Source: Hydractinia symbiolongicarpus (lineage: Eukaryota > Cnidaria > Hydrozoa > Anthoathecata > Hydractiniidae). From it: 64,000 nt of DNA. Position 1 is the stretch's first letter. Each line of letters begins with the position of its first letter. A program made the position numbers and the translations under genes. Below are positions 38,200 to 48,903 of this stretch, in pieces. Where the stretch lies: NCBI RefSeq assembly GCF_029227915.1, contig NC_079885.1, forward strand, positions 7,690,001 to 7,754,000, written 5' to 3'. The notes below the pieces were generated by a model. The model saw nothing but the letters and a program-made list of their open reading frames with translations, was not told the origin of the DNA and did no database searches.

Positions 38200-40500
38200 T
38201 TAACACTACAGATTGTGTGATTCAGTGTTGATGTCGTTATAAAAAACCTTATCCTAAAACCTAAACTTAAATCAATGTTTACATCTGTTACGTTACGATC
38301 GTTTGAAATATATTCGATTCTTAAATTCGAAAGCGCTGCATTGTTATCTTTTTTGATTTTATGCGTGATTTTCTTAACTATAAGTTTGGGTCTGTTCTTT
38401 TAATATTTTAGATTGAAATATTTCCGTAGATATACAACATACCAATTGATTCAAGTTTTTATATTTCTCTTTTATGTGTTTTCAACTATTAATTTCTTAT
38501 ATTTTGAGTATAACTTTGGAAGGTTTGTGGTTTGCAATAGACTAAACAGCTGATTTTTTATGACGTTGAAAAATGCTGGATTTTTTTTTAATGTTTGGTA
38601 TCCTTTTTTCCCCTGTTGTACTTCTGGAATGGCAAAGCAAGTATATAGTTTTAGCGTATTTCGCTTTTTACGTAACGGTTGTTACACGCCTTTGATTTTT
38701 TTGGACATTTTCCATTTTTATTTCATAATTTTTTTTATTATTTTTTTGTTGCACATGCTTATATTTATAATAATAAACATAGAATGATGCAGATTGTGAA
38801 CAACCACGATCCCAGGGCTTTTTTCTCTTTTTGCCATCCCGTCATAAAAGAGACAAAGAGCCCGGGGTCAAGGTTGAAATGTGAGTTTTGAAAATTCAAA
38901 TTACTGAGTTCTATGTTTTAATTTGGTATCCCTTACATCGGTTTATTGAGAGATTCAATGGATTCTTCCACGGGAATTCAGATAACTGTTAATTTCTTAT
39001 ATTTTGTGTAAAACTTTGAAAAGATTGCTGCATGCAATAGACTGAATATTTGATTTTGTTATGACGTGTACAAACTGTACAGTGTAGAATTTTATAATAA
39101 TTTTTCTTGTATAACTTAGCAAAATATGTTGGATTTTTTAAATGTCTGATATACTTTTTTCCCTGGTGTACTGTCGGCATGGCAAAGCAAGTATAAATTT
39201 TGTATTTTGTATTTTTATTTATTAACTTTTTTTGTTGCACGTGCTTATATTTTCAACATTTTGGTTTCAACGGGTATAAATATAAAGTAATGCAGGCCGT
39301 GAGCAACCTCAATCCCAGGGCTTTTTCTCTCTTTTTCTGTCCTGTTAAAAAAAGAGACAAAGAGCCGAGGTCGGATTGTAAGTTTTAAAAATTCAAATTA
39401 CCATATGTTGTATGTTTTGTTTGGCATCCTTTACATGCATTTCATGGAGACATTCAGTGGATTCTTCCACGGGAATTCGACTTGATGACGTCAGCAAAAA
39501 TTTAAAACCCTTATATCTCCTCAACCGTTCATCAAAAGCACATGATTATGTACATTTTCTTGATCACCATTTTAAGCTAAACACAATAGAAGCAACGTGA
39601 AAGCAAGCTTATCAATTTATTTTTTGTGGATGGGTTGCTGACGTCATCAAAACTAAAATGACGGTTCTTTTTCATTTGTATCCTGCGTCAGTGGATTTTT
39701 CCACGGGCTTTCTGGGCTACTGTTTTAAGACTATAGACTGTGTGATTCAGTGTTGATGTCGTTATAAAGAACCTAAAGCTAAACCTAAAACCTAAACTTT
39801 AATCAATGTTTACATCTGTTACGTTACGATAAACATAGAAACATATTCGATTCTTAAATTCGAAAACGCTGCATTGTTATCTTCTTTGATTTTATGCGTG
39901 ATTTTCTTAACTATAAGTTCGAGTTTGTTCTTTTATACTTTGGATTGAAACATTTCGGTAGATATACAACATACCAAATTATTCAAGTTTTTATATTTCT
40001 CTTTTATGTGTTTTCAACTATTAATTTCTTATATTTTGAGTATAACTTTGGAAGGTTTGCGGTTTGCAATAGACTAAACAGCTGATTTTTTTTATGACGT
40101 TGAAAAATGTTGGATTTTTTTAATGTTTTGTATCCTTTTTTCCCCTGGTGCACTTCTGGAATGGCAAAGCAAGTATATAGTTTTAGCGTATTTCGCTTTT
40201 TACGTAACGATCGTTAGACGCCTTTGATTTTGTTGGACATTTTGCATTTTTTGTTGTTGTTGTACCTGCTTATATTTTCAAAGTTTTGGTTTCAATGGGT
40301 ACAAATATATAGCAATGCAGACTGTGAGCCACTTCGATCCCAGGGCTTTTTCTCTCTTTTTTCCGTCCCGTTATAAAAAGAGACAAGGGCCGAGGTTGTG
40401 TTGTAAGTTTTAAAAATTCAAATTACCATGCTGTATGTTTTTGTTTGGTATCCCTTACATGCATTCAATGAGAGATTCAGTGGATTTTTCCACGGGAATT
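38200..40500. repeat. Three-copy dispersed repeat with hairpin end
   Basis: Units at about 38200-38977, 38985-39478 (5' truncated) and 39725-40500 share GATTCAGTGTTGATGTCG, TTAATTTCTTATATTTTG, the block TCCCAGGGCTTTTTCTCTC with a facing AAGAGACAAAGAGCC, and finish with a GTGGATT(C/T)TTCCACGGGAATT hairpin. The first and third are offset by about 1525 bp. The terminal hairpin resembles the Helitron 3' hairpin at 42075, so these may be decayed Helitron-related units. No coding frame is supported. Confidence 0.6.
39484..39648. repeat. Short element bounded by 13-bp inverted repeats containing TGACGTCA
   Basis: GATGACGTCAGCA at 39484-39496 and its exact reverse complement TGCTGACGTCATC at 39636-39648 flank 139 bp. 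The core TGACGTCA is the palindromic CRE motif. The segment lies between copies of the hairpin-ended repeat. Confidence 0.55.
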
Positions 40501-40506
40501 TGGCTA

Positions 40507-42102
40507 TCTCTATAATAATAGCCGTCGTCTGTCTGTATCTGCGCAACATGGCGGAGCAAGTAGCGAGACCCGCCGAAAATCCCCGCGGCCCTGCAGCTTT
40601 ATTTCGAATCCCCGGCAGACCCCGTTTTTTTACCGGCCTTGCTTTGCCGCTCACGCGTAATAAACCAATCACGAGGCTCCATTTACACTAATGACCAATC
40701 CAAGTGCTTCGCGGCCTCAACATGCCGACGGGAAGAAACATGCTACCCCTAGGAAGGCCATTGTAGTTTGGAAGTGATGGTGTGAAGTTTGGAAGTGTCC
40801 TTTCAATCCTCCTTATTTCTTCTGAGTACTTCTTATCCTATAGGATTTTTTAGTTTGTTTTCACATGTTAAGGTGAATATTTCATCACGTTTTCTAGCTA
40901 CATATAAATCTTAAACAAACCAATTTTAAGTTTTTGGCTAGCTACAAAACGTAGATTTTGAGACAGTTAGCTATAGCTATCTTTATTTATTCCTATTCTG
41001 GTAAAGTTTTTATTCAGTTTGGTATATTGTTCTTTATTTTTATGTTAAAGTTGGGTCTACCTAGCTACCTCCTTTTAGCTACCTGGCTAAAAAGTGAAAG
41101 TAGCCAAATGCAGTTTGGCTGCAAGTGAAAGTAGTCAAATGCAGTTTGGCTGCAACACAATTCTTAACAATTCTTATGCTAAGCTCAATGCAGTTGGCAG
41201 CGACCACTTTTATAACTGTTTTAAAAATTTATTCTGCAAAATAAAATTGCCGAGTAATTTTTTAAACAAAACCGGGCTGATTTCTTTTAACTCCGAAGCG
41301 ATAAGGACTTTTGGAAAATAATAGTACCCCTATGCTCATGTATAACACGAAGATTTTGAAGGCTACCGTAGCCATTTAGCTAGCTCCTATCTTTGGCTAA
41401 AGAGTGAGAGCATAAAGATAAAAATGCAGTTTGGCTACAACAAAATTCTTAAGCGATAATTCTTATGCTAAATGTAGTTAGCAGCCAGCATCTTTTGTTG
41501 TTTTCCTGAAACTTTTTCTGCAAATTAAATGGCTGAGCAATTTTTTTTAGCTGGACGGACAGTCTGTTTCCTGTGTTTTCATTTAAACCGAAGTTGCAAT
41601 GAAGTTTTTTTGGAAAAGGGTACTTCTATACGCCTGTTGAACTCTGTTTAACTGTACTAAGCGGTTAGCCCAGTTTTAACCACTTTTTTTGTAAAACCTG
41701 TACTAATATTTAAACTTTCTCGAGTATCACGCCTGTACGGATGGGCAACACTGTTTACCTGAACTAACTGCTCAACCCTGTGTGTTAGCAATGGACTTTT
41801 TTTTGCGTTTTAATTTAAACAGAGTCTGCGAGAAAGTTTTTTTCAAGAGGGTATTATCCCTATATGTCTGTGTAGCACCGTTTAACTGCACTAAGCGCTC
41901 ACCTCGGTGTCATGATTAATTTTTTAACTTTTACAAAAACTTATTTCGCAAAATAAAATAATATTTTTGCCATAACACGGAAACACGAAATTTTCAAAAT
42001 GCGCGTCAATACCAAATACGATGTATTTCTGTCCACTTTGTTGAAACGGGTTAATTTAAAGGACGGGCGACCCCGTGGATTTTTCCACAGGGTAACGACT
42101 AG
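40507..42102 (+). mobile_element. Non-autonomous Helitron
   Basis: The candidate 5' end is TCTCTATAATAATAGCC after a host A (40506). The 3' end is a hairpin (CCCGTGG/CCACAGGG, 42073-42092), then TAACGA and CTAG at 42099-42102, followed by host T. Helitrons begin TC, end CTRR after a short hairpin, and insert between A and T without duplication, all of which fit. The first 200 bp are unusually G+C rich, with ATGGCGGAGCAAG at 40549. The interior has imperfect internal duplications (AAATGCAGTTTGGCTGCAA at about 41105, 41137 and 41423; TTTAACTG(T/C)ACTAAGCG at about 41648 and 41881). No Rep/helicase gene is present. Confidence 0.6.
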
Positions 42103-42409
42103 TTATCTTTATAATAGGAAATATTGAATAGTTAACATATTTCTATTTCCTGTGGTAACAAAATGTTCTTAACATTTTTTTAAAGTTGTGTTGATTGCAA
42201 CCTGATGATTGTACAAGATACATGGAAGCTTAAGGTTGTTACAATGTTGTAATGTTCTTACTTGTATGGGTATCGTACTACAGATATATAGATTTATATA
42301 GTACATGGCCATACTTATAGTGTGACACTCTGTATGCAATTTTTATAAAGTAGTGTTCTAATATTTATATTTAGAAAACAACATGGCTCGTTAGACCGGT
42401 GTAACCGTA

Positions 42410-42560
42410 AATAATTACTCCCCGAAAAAATTGCTTTCCCAGTAATAATTTTCTGGGAAATTATTATTCCTGGAGTGGTAATTTCCCAGGAAATTATTAC
42501 TCCCCAACGTAAGTTATTACTCCCTTGAAATCACTCTTTTATGAATGAAGAAGTACTTTT
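42410..42560. repeat. Inverted GGGAAATTATTA repeats
   Basis: Several facing copies of AATAATTT(T)C(T/C)GGGAAATTATTA and GGTAATTTCCCAGGAAATTATTAC create overlapping hairpins. This may be a small foldback element; ends are not defined. Confidence 0.45.
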
Positions 42561-42966
42561 TTCCCAGTAAAAACTAACTCTCACGAAGACATTCCATTGC
42601 AAATTCGAACGCGCGAGCTTCCTTTATTCATAATTCGAATGTTTATTATTATAATGGTTTATACAGTAGAATCTCGGTTATTCGAACCTGAACTTATTCG
42701 AATAATTCGGTTATTCGAAGTGAGTTGGCGTTCCCCTTGGATCTGCTTACCCAACTCAGGCAAAAACACTCTCGGTTATTCGAACTTCAGTTATTCGAAT
42801 AATTCGGTTATTCGAAGTGATTTTTATTCCCCTTGGGGCCAATTATAGGCTAAGTCACCCTCAGTTATTCGAATTTTTCTTATTGGGAGATCGTCGAGTG
42901 AGAACATTGATTTTCTGCGATTAAAACACTTTTTTTCTTCAAAAAATCAGGTTTCAATATTCATGG

Positions 42967-43389
42967 CTATTTACACTCTTCAAGCAATTTCTTCAAAAGT
43001 TCAATATTCTCCTTCGGTCCAGAGAATTGAAGCAAACAGGGGATCCTCAATCCCTTATCATCTCCAAAGTTAGTTCTTTTCCCCGTCACTTTTACTTTGC
43101 AAGTACACAACATCTCTGACTTCAGAAAGTAAAATATCGTTTTGGCAAATTTTCCTGTTTTTCCTTTAGGCAAATGACCAACAATATCTCCTTTTTTTCA
43201 GACCGCCACTGCATATTTGTCTATGTCGTTTGTTGGTTCCATTTTAGCTTCTAGGACTTCACCAATAACAGCGTTCCATTTCTTTTGATACTCATGATAT
43301 CCCATAACGGTTGAGTTACTCTCATAATACTTGATAAGAATGATTTCTATCGGCTGTGTTTCGTTGATTATCATTGAAACAAGATTCAT
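42967..43389 (-). pseudogene. HIRAN-like domain protein of Tigger copy 1
   Basis: The probable start is the ATG at 43387-43389. The frame runs through MGYHEYQKKWNAVIGEVLEA and the conserved EPTNDIDKYAVAV, then an in-frame TGA at 43198-43200, and resumes in the same frame as KKGDIVGHLPKGKTGKFAK, then FYFL, VKVTGKR and LRIPC, stopping at 42967. The pattern E-P-x-N-x2-D-x-(Y)-AVAV...VGHLP is that of HIRAN domains, which in HLTF/RAD5 bind 3' ends of single-stranded DNA at stalled forks. About 140 codons, one domain only. It diverges from the transposase with a 229-bp spacer that probably holds a shared promoter. The single TGA makes this copy inactive unless read through. Confidence 0.7.
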
Positions 43390-43617
43390 TGTAATTTTCA
43401 CTTCTTCGTCCTAATTGTGGTGTGACTGCTTTGTTGTTGTGTTGTTTCGTTTCGTTTTATAACATTCGAACGTTTTAAAAGGATCATTCAAAATCCGAAC
43501 GTTTCCTTTGATTTTCAAACGTTTCATCTAATTTTCGAACGTTTCGAAAGCTCGATTAAAAAACAAGTGGGTGGATGTAAACAAACTTTTTAAAGGCTCT
43601 TCAAATCCACATTAAAG
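43390..43617. promoter_or_regulatory. Spacer between divergent HIRAN-like and transposase genes
   Basis: The 228-bp spacer has repeats of CATTCGAACGTTT / TTTTCGAACGTTTCG type between the two divergent starts. It is inferred to be a bidirectional promoter. No clear TATA box was seen. Confidence 0.4.
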
Positions 43618-45190
43618 ATGGCAACCGCTCAGACAACGTCAAGGAAGAAAACTGTTCTGACGATCAAAGAAAAATATCTTGCTTTGAAAGAGCTTGAAAA
43701 AGAAGGAACAACTAAAAAGTCTATTGCTAAAAAGTATGGTGTCCCACCTAACACACTTTCATACTGGGTTAAGAATAAAAGTGACATTTTTACCAAGTAT
43801 GAATCAGGCCAGTATGGAGTTAAAAGACAAAAGCTTTCTTCCGGAAAATACGATAACATTGATAAAGCAGTTTACAAGTGGTTCGTTAACGCTCGTGAAA
43901 GAACTGTGCCGATTAGTGGTCAAATCATTCGAGAAAAAGCATTGGATTTTGCAAAGCAATTCAACGAACCTGATTTTAAAGCTTCAGAAGGCTGGCTAGA
44001 CAGATGGAAGTACAGACAAAACATCATTTACAGAATTATTTCTGGAGAGGAAAAGTCTTGTACACCAGGGATGACAGCAAGCTGGGAAGAAACACACCTG
44101 CCAACCATTTTGTCACGCTATGATTTACAAGACATTTTCAATGCTGATGAATTCGGCTTGTTCTACCAGATGCTTCCAACAAATACCTATCATGCCAAAG
44201 GTGAAAGATGTGCTGGTGGAAAGTTCAGCAAAGTTCGTTTAACAGGACTTGCAGCAGGAAATGCCCTAGGTGAAAAGTTGCCCATGTTCGTTATCGGAAA
44301 ATCGGTTACACCGCGCTGTTTCAAAGGAGTCAGAAGTCTTCCCTGTCAGTACAAAGCTCAAAAGAAGGCCTGGATGGATTCTGAAATCTTTACCGATTAT
44401 GTGAAAAAACTCGATGTTAAATTTGAAACTGCGGGTCGAAAGATTGTCTTGATAATTGACAATTGCCCAGCTCATCCAGAAGTCACTGGTCTTAAAGCAG
44501 TAGAATTAGTTTTTCTACCACCAAATACAACGTCTAAGACCCAGCCCATGGATCAAGGTGTAATCCGAGCATTGAAGGCATATTACCGGTCAAATCTTGT
44601 AAAACGTCAAATAAAGTTCATTGACGGCGGTGAAGAGGTCCCTAAAATTAACATTCTTGAAGGGATGCAAATCTTGGTCAAATCATGGGACGCTGTTTCA
44701 AAAGACACCGTTAAAAACTGCTTTAAGAAGGCAGGCATCTCAAAAGAAGCACAGATCACGAGTCTCAATGATGCTGATCCCATTTAAATCTCTTTCTGAT
44801 AGCATAAACGAGTTGAAAAAAAGAGAAGTTGACGGCGACATCTTTAACGCAGATGATTTTGTGGATATTGATTTTGAGGTATGCACGAGTAAATCAATTG
44901 AATTGACTGATGAGGAAATCGTGGAAATCGTACTTAATGAGGACAAAGATCAAAACGCGCCGAATCTCGAAGATGACGATGATGATGAAATTGAGGCACA
45001 TGACATCCCCCCGAAGAAGCCAAAGCAGTCAGAGTTGGAAGAGGCCTTAGAATTGTTGGAAAGATGGTCTTTGTTTGACGAGAATGGTCTTGAAATCAGA
45101 AAGCAGTTAAACATGATAACACGTACATGTCAAAAACACTACATCGATAGTAAAAAACAATGTAGCATTAAAGATTTTTTTAAGAGTTGA
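43618..45190 (+). pseudogene. Tigger/pogo transposase (copy 1), one frameshift
   Basis: The ATG at 43618 is in good context. Residues 10-55 form a CENP-B/pogo N-terminal helix-turn-helix (KSIAKKYGVPPNTLSYW). Residues 75-135 form the second CENP-B-type DNA-binding helix region (ASEGWLDRWK). The DDE_1 domain spans about 155-365 with three aspartates: D177 (NADEFG), D281 (IIDNCPAHP) and D312 (PMDQGVIR), 30 residues between the last two, as in pogo. The frame stops at 44787 after DADPI; a one-base shift in GATCCCATTT (about 44778) restores the expected continuation, an acidic tail ending at 45190. The last residues include QCSIKDFF, a canonical PCNA-interacting box. Intronless, unlike copy 2. Full length would be about 520 residues, normal for Tigger. 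Confidence 0.88.
45158..45181 (+). other. PIP box (PCNA-binding motif) at transposase C-terminus
   Basis: QCSIKDFF fits Q-x-x-I-x-x-F-F exactly, followed by KS and the stop. Tigger copy 2 has the same motif at the same place. Confidence 0.75.
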
Positions 45191-45469
45191 ACTCCTTGTA
45201 TTTACTAGATACATTTTCTTTATAACTTTCATATTTTAAAACCTGTTAACAATTTGTTCAAATTTATTCTTTCTTCAAAAAGTAAAAATTCTTTGTGTTT
45301 ACACGCTCAACTGAACCACAATGCCTCAATTACTTAAGAAAAGTCCATCCCATTAAGGTTAAGTTGAAAATCTGGCGGGAAAACGAATTTTTCAGTTATT
45401 CGAACTCCCGGTTATTCGAAGTAAATTCTTATCCCCCTTGAGGCTTCGAATAACCGGGAGTCTACTGTA

Positions 45470-46870
45470 TAATAAACTTTTGTTATATTTTATTGTTGAA
45501 CTTAATTTATGTAAAACGAATATATTTTATGAGTTTTCAGGGAGAGTTATGAGAGCTTTTTGAGAGAATAGATAAAATAATTGAGAATTTAAATTTTAAT
45601 AATAATTTGGAGGCGATATTATCGTGGTCGAGAAGTCCACAAAATCATCTTTGGATGCGCAAATTTAAAGGATGCGCAAATTTAAAAAAATACTTAAGAA
45701 AAATCTAAGGTACGCAAAAATAATCTAAGATACGCAAAAATAATCTTAAGTGCGCAAAAATAATCTTAAGTGCGCAAAAATAATCTTAAGTGCTCAAAAA
45801 TAATTTGAAGTACGCAAAAATAATGGGAACTGTCATTTCGTCTACCGGTGGCAATGACTCAGCCAAGCTCTTCTACTGTCAGGCAAGAAGTTTTCAATAT
45901 TAAGTACATTCTGAATCAACGTGTGTTGGAATCACGGTGTTTCGCCCAACATAAGCTAAATATAAGATATAATGCGTCTAACAGCAAAAACATTCACTTG
46001 TCTGTATATGAAATCTCAAAAGGTTGAATACACTATTATAAGAAACAGTTATGTTTCATGTAGCTTGTTCTAATAGTGATAAGTGCGCATTGTTACAAAA
46101 ATGTGTATTTCTTATATTTTAGTGTAAAATAAAATGTAATTCTTGCAAAAAACTTTATGGTTCTGGTGTATATTGTTTCAACTGTAGCACAAAACTTCCC
46201 ACTAACATTTTAAAAGCTACTATAACTAAGCCCTTTAGAAAAAGGTTCACATAAAAACAGGTCTTGGATCTTCTGAAACGAAAGCATGATACACATTTAG
46301 CTTAAGGACATTGAAAAGCGATTGAAATCCTATTGACTTTCTAGAAAAACCTCATTTCATTAAGTTAAACAGAGTCGACAATTGTATTCTACGGGATTTC
46401 GTTATGTCAACTCTGTCAAATTTGGATCCAGAAGGTGCAGCATTGCGCGCAGCTCACTGACGTGTATATTACTGTGAGGGCCCCAGCTATCTGTGGCACG
46501 CAGACCGATGTAGCACGCAGACCGATATGACAAGCTTGAGCCATTTGGATTTCCAATACACAGATGTATCAATTAATATTGCAGGAAAGTCATATCATAG
46601 CTTCTAATAACAATCCTATGAGTAATCTTTACTTGCAAAAATTAAAGAGCTAGGCTTTTCGAACCATTGTAGAACCGAAAATGGAATAATAGCAGCGGCG
46701 CAGTTTTCCTTCAACCGCGAGAGCAAAGAACAACCACGTCACATTTATGGATCTTAACATCACAACCAATGCGTCGAAGCTTGGTGGGTTCAGTTTCGGC
46801 GTTAAAAAGCGGATTCATGTTCGATTTCTTTAAAGATATGGTAAATGATTGTGAGATAACAAGACAACAA
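45470..46870. other. Intergenic DNA with a 20-bp minisatellite
   Basis: No coding region is recognised. About six copies of a 20-bp unit lie at 45711-45828. The segment 46080-46870 shows nothing I can name. Confidence 0.55.
45711..45828. repeat. 20-bp minisatellite
   Basis: About six tandem units of the form AAG(T/A)(G/A)CGCAAAAATAATCTT with slight variation; adjacent units at 45738-45790 are nearly identical. Confidence 0.8.
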
Positions 46871-47650
46871 GGTGTAATGATGGAACTGGTCTAACGACCC
46901 TTGAAGTTAAAATTGTAGAGGTTACACCCTCTAGAGATCACAACGCAGTGCAAGATCTCCCTTTTTGCAAAGATAGTCTGTAGATTCAAGGTAATTGAAC
47001 CAAACAACCCTCTCTACACAATATCATTCGTACAACTAACGGTCGGTACACAAAAACTGACAACATAACAACAGAAGAAAGACATTACGACAACAATAGA
47101 ACAAAGAATTTACTCTAAAAATGAATAAATAAATATATATAAAACTATAAATATGAGCAGACAACCTCCCGAGCCTCTCGACTTGTGAACCTGGCACTAG
47201 CTTTCCACATGTGTTACGGGATTCCAACACTTAACCTTACACGGGTAGTTGTCGTTTTTGCTTTGAACTAGACAGAGGTCAGGACCATCCTGAAGACAGT
47301 GGAGTAATCTACGTGTAAAGTCACGGAAACAAGAAAGATAGAAATGAAAACCCCTTATATAGCTTCTTCCAAACATCAGGTATAGCAGGATCGTTAACCC
47401 TAAGTGAGCCAACTTAGCCTCCCTACAGAACTGGGGTTATAAGTGGGGTCGTTACACTCAAAGACAAGGCAATTGCCAAGCCCCCTTGCTAAGCTTCTTA
47501 TAACTGCTTTCTAGGAAAGCGGCGAGTGAGCGAACTCATGAACAACGGTAAACTGTATCTAAAACACACATCAGGAGTAATTTCAAACCGCTAGGAAAAA
47601 GAGGTCCCTCCCTCTTTTGATATAATGTACTCTCGTTTTAGTGCGAATTC
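46870..47650 (+). repeat. Retroelement tail and downstream repeat, copy A
   Basis: This aligns in order to 50985-51670: a TAGAGGTT...CCTCTA hairpin (46916-46933), AAGATCTCCC, AACCCTCT, then CTTGTGAACCTGGC, CACATGTGTTACGGGAT and ACTGGGGT. It is followed by a ubiquitin-protease-like pseudogene on the minus strand, as in the other copy. No protein frame is supported. Confidence 0.65.
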
Positions 47651-47725
47651 ACACACATTGTGGAGTTATCTAGATCAGATGGCTTGACACTAATCACTGC
47701 CCTAACATCACATTTTAACCATGTA
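47651..47725. other. Paralogous empty site for the Kolobok insertion
   Basis: This stretch (GAGTTATCTAGATCAGATGG, then ACTGCCCTAACATCACATTTTAACCAT) matches the two flanks of the Kolobok element joined together: GAGTTATTTAA at 51676-51685 plus ATCGGATGG at 59509 onward. It shows what the repeat looked like before the insertion. Confidence 0.65.
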
Positions 47726-47837
47726 TAACACCCTGATCTCTTATGTAAGAGAATAGGAGTAACTACATCGCAATGCAGATAAAACTAGTCTTTTAAGACG
47801 GAAAGTTTAATTAAAAAAAGGAGGTTTCTCTCCAAAG

Positions 47838-47975
47838 AATAAGAAGCTGCTGGAGAACTTCTGCATTCTCCCCTTTACAGGGATAATCGGAAAGTTAATG
47901 GATTTCGACTGTACTGAAACAAACACCTATGAATGTGGAAACACGAGGATTGGTGAAATTCACTCATGCTTGGGA
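47838..47975 (+). repeat. Retroelement 3' tail with paired hairpins, copy E
   Basis: GGAGAACTTC...TTCTCC (47852-47871) is followed by CCCCTTTACAGGG, then ATGGATTTCGACTGTACTGA and ATGAATGTGGAAACA. A near copy lies at 63876-64000. Confidence 0.7.
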
Positions 47976-48029
47976 TCTGGTGCGGGCCCTTGAGTAAGCA
48001 TCCCCTGCCTCCTGCGAGACACCAGCCAC

Positions 48030-48670
48030 ATTCATTGACACCGTCCGCCAAAACCAATAACTTTTGTTAAACTTTGGAAAAAGAAAAGTCGACAGCTGCA
48101 AATCGTACCAGCCGCCAGTGTGCCTGAATGATTAATAGTGGCGGTTAATTTATAATGGTTTGTGAGTGGTATATCCTTCGCAGGATGGGAATAAACTTTT
48201 GGGGTTTGGTAACCTTGGGCGAGGCAAGAAACTGGATACAGTTCAACCTCTTCAGTTCGATGATAAGTATATCTCCACCCTGCGCGAAGACAGTTTCCTG
48301 TGTACTGTCTTGAAGGGAAGAGCACTGCGGGCACATCCATCTGTCATTTTCAGACATATATTCTGATTGCAAAAAAGCTTTAAAGGAGCCTGTTATGTTG
48401 TTTGAGACAGGGAGTGGCAGAATAGACATACTTTCCTCCCTACTAGAAGACAAGAGGCATAAATTACAAGATATTGTTGTAGGTACTTTGTTGGTAATCA
48501 TGTTGTTAGCGATAACTGATCGCCCCGTCAACTCGTTCAATATATGAGGTAGAATCTCAGGAACATCCTGCTGTGTGGTAATAATGAATTGGTTAGTTTC
48601 GGACATCTTACGTTGTAACGCTCGGAGAAAGGCGGAATGTGCTACAACTGAGGTGGATTTAGACAACGGT
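48030..48670 (-). pseudogene. Ubiquitin-specific-protease-like fragment, copy 1
   Basis: The minus frame shows QQDVPEILPHILNEL, two cysteine pairs of the USP zinc site (CNLC and CPQC about 60 residues apart), and GDILIIELKR, then shifts frame to reach HYKLTATINHSGTLAAG. These are blocks of the USP catalytic fold, which removes ubiquitin from proteins. The N-terminal catalytic-cysteine box is absent from what I can read. The GHYWAF histidine box is lost through a short deletion after GTLAAG. So it is a dead fragment. It sits in a repeat unit that also occurs at 59570-60095. Confidence 0.65.
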
Positions 48671-48903
48671 GGATTTAGACAACAAAGACATAGTCAGCAT
48701 CTGTAACTCCTGCACTTTGTGACCAAAGTGCAGGAGTTACAGATAATGCTTGCAGGATAGAATTAGCATAGCATGTGGAATACATTATTAATTAGGCCAG
48801 CATGAGTTGGTTTTGCTGAAGTGCTGTTGGTAGGCGGTTCAGGGTCCGGGTGCAAGTGACATTTATCCACAGTTGGCCTTATTTGTTGATGCTGTTGTCG
48901 TAG

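Larger units (their letters stand above)
42664..45467 (+). mobile_element. Tigger/pogo-type DNA transposon (copy 1)
   Basis: TA flanks both sides (42662-42663, 45468-45469), the target of the Tc1/mariner-pogo group. Ends are CAGTAGAATCTCGGTTATTC and, reversed, CAGTAGACTCCCGGTTATTC. Subterminal copies of TTATTCGAA recur several times in the first 200 bp and last 80 bp, likely transposase binding sites. Length is 2804 bp. It carries a transposase on the plus strand and a divergent HIRAN-like gene on the minus strand. Confidence 0.92.

Noticed and set aside
43629-44475. Antisense frames within the Tigger transposase
   Set aside because: They are shadows of the transposase coding strand.
47875-48057. 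Short frames in the USP-bearing repeat as separate genes
   Set aside because: They overlap the conserved tail and hairpin region and show no protein similarity between the two copies.
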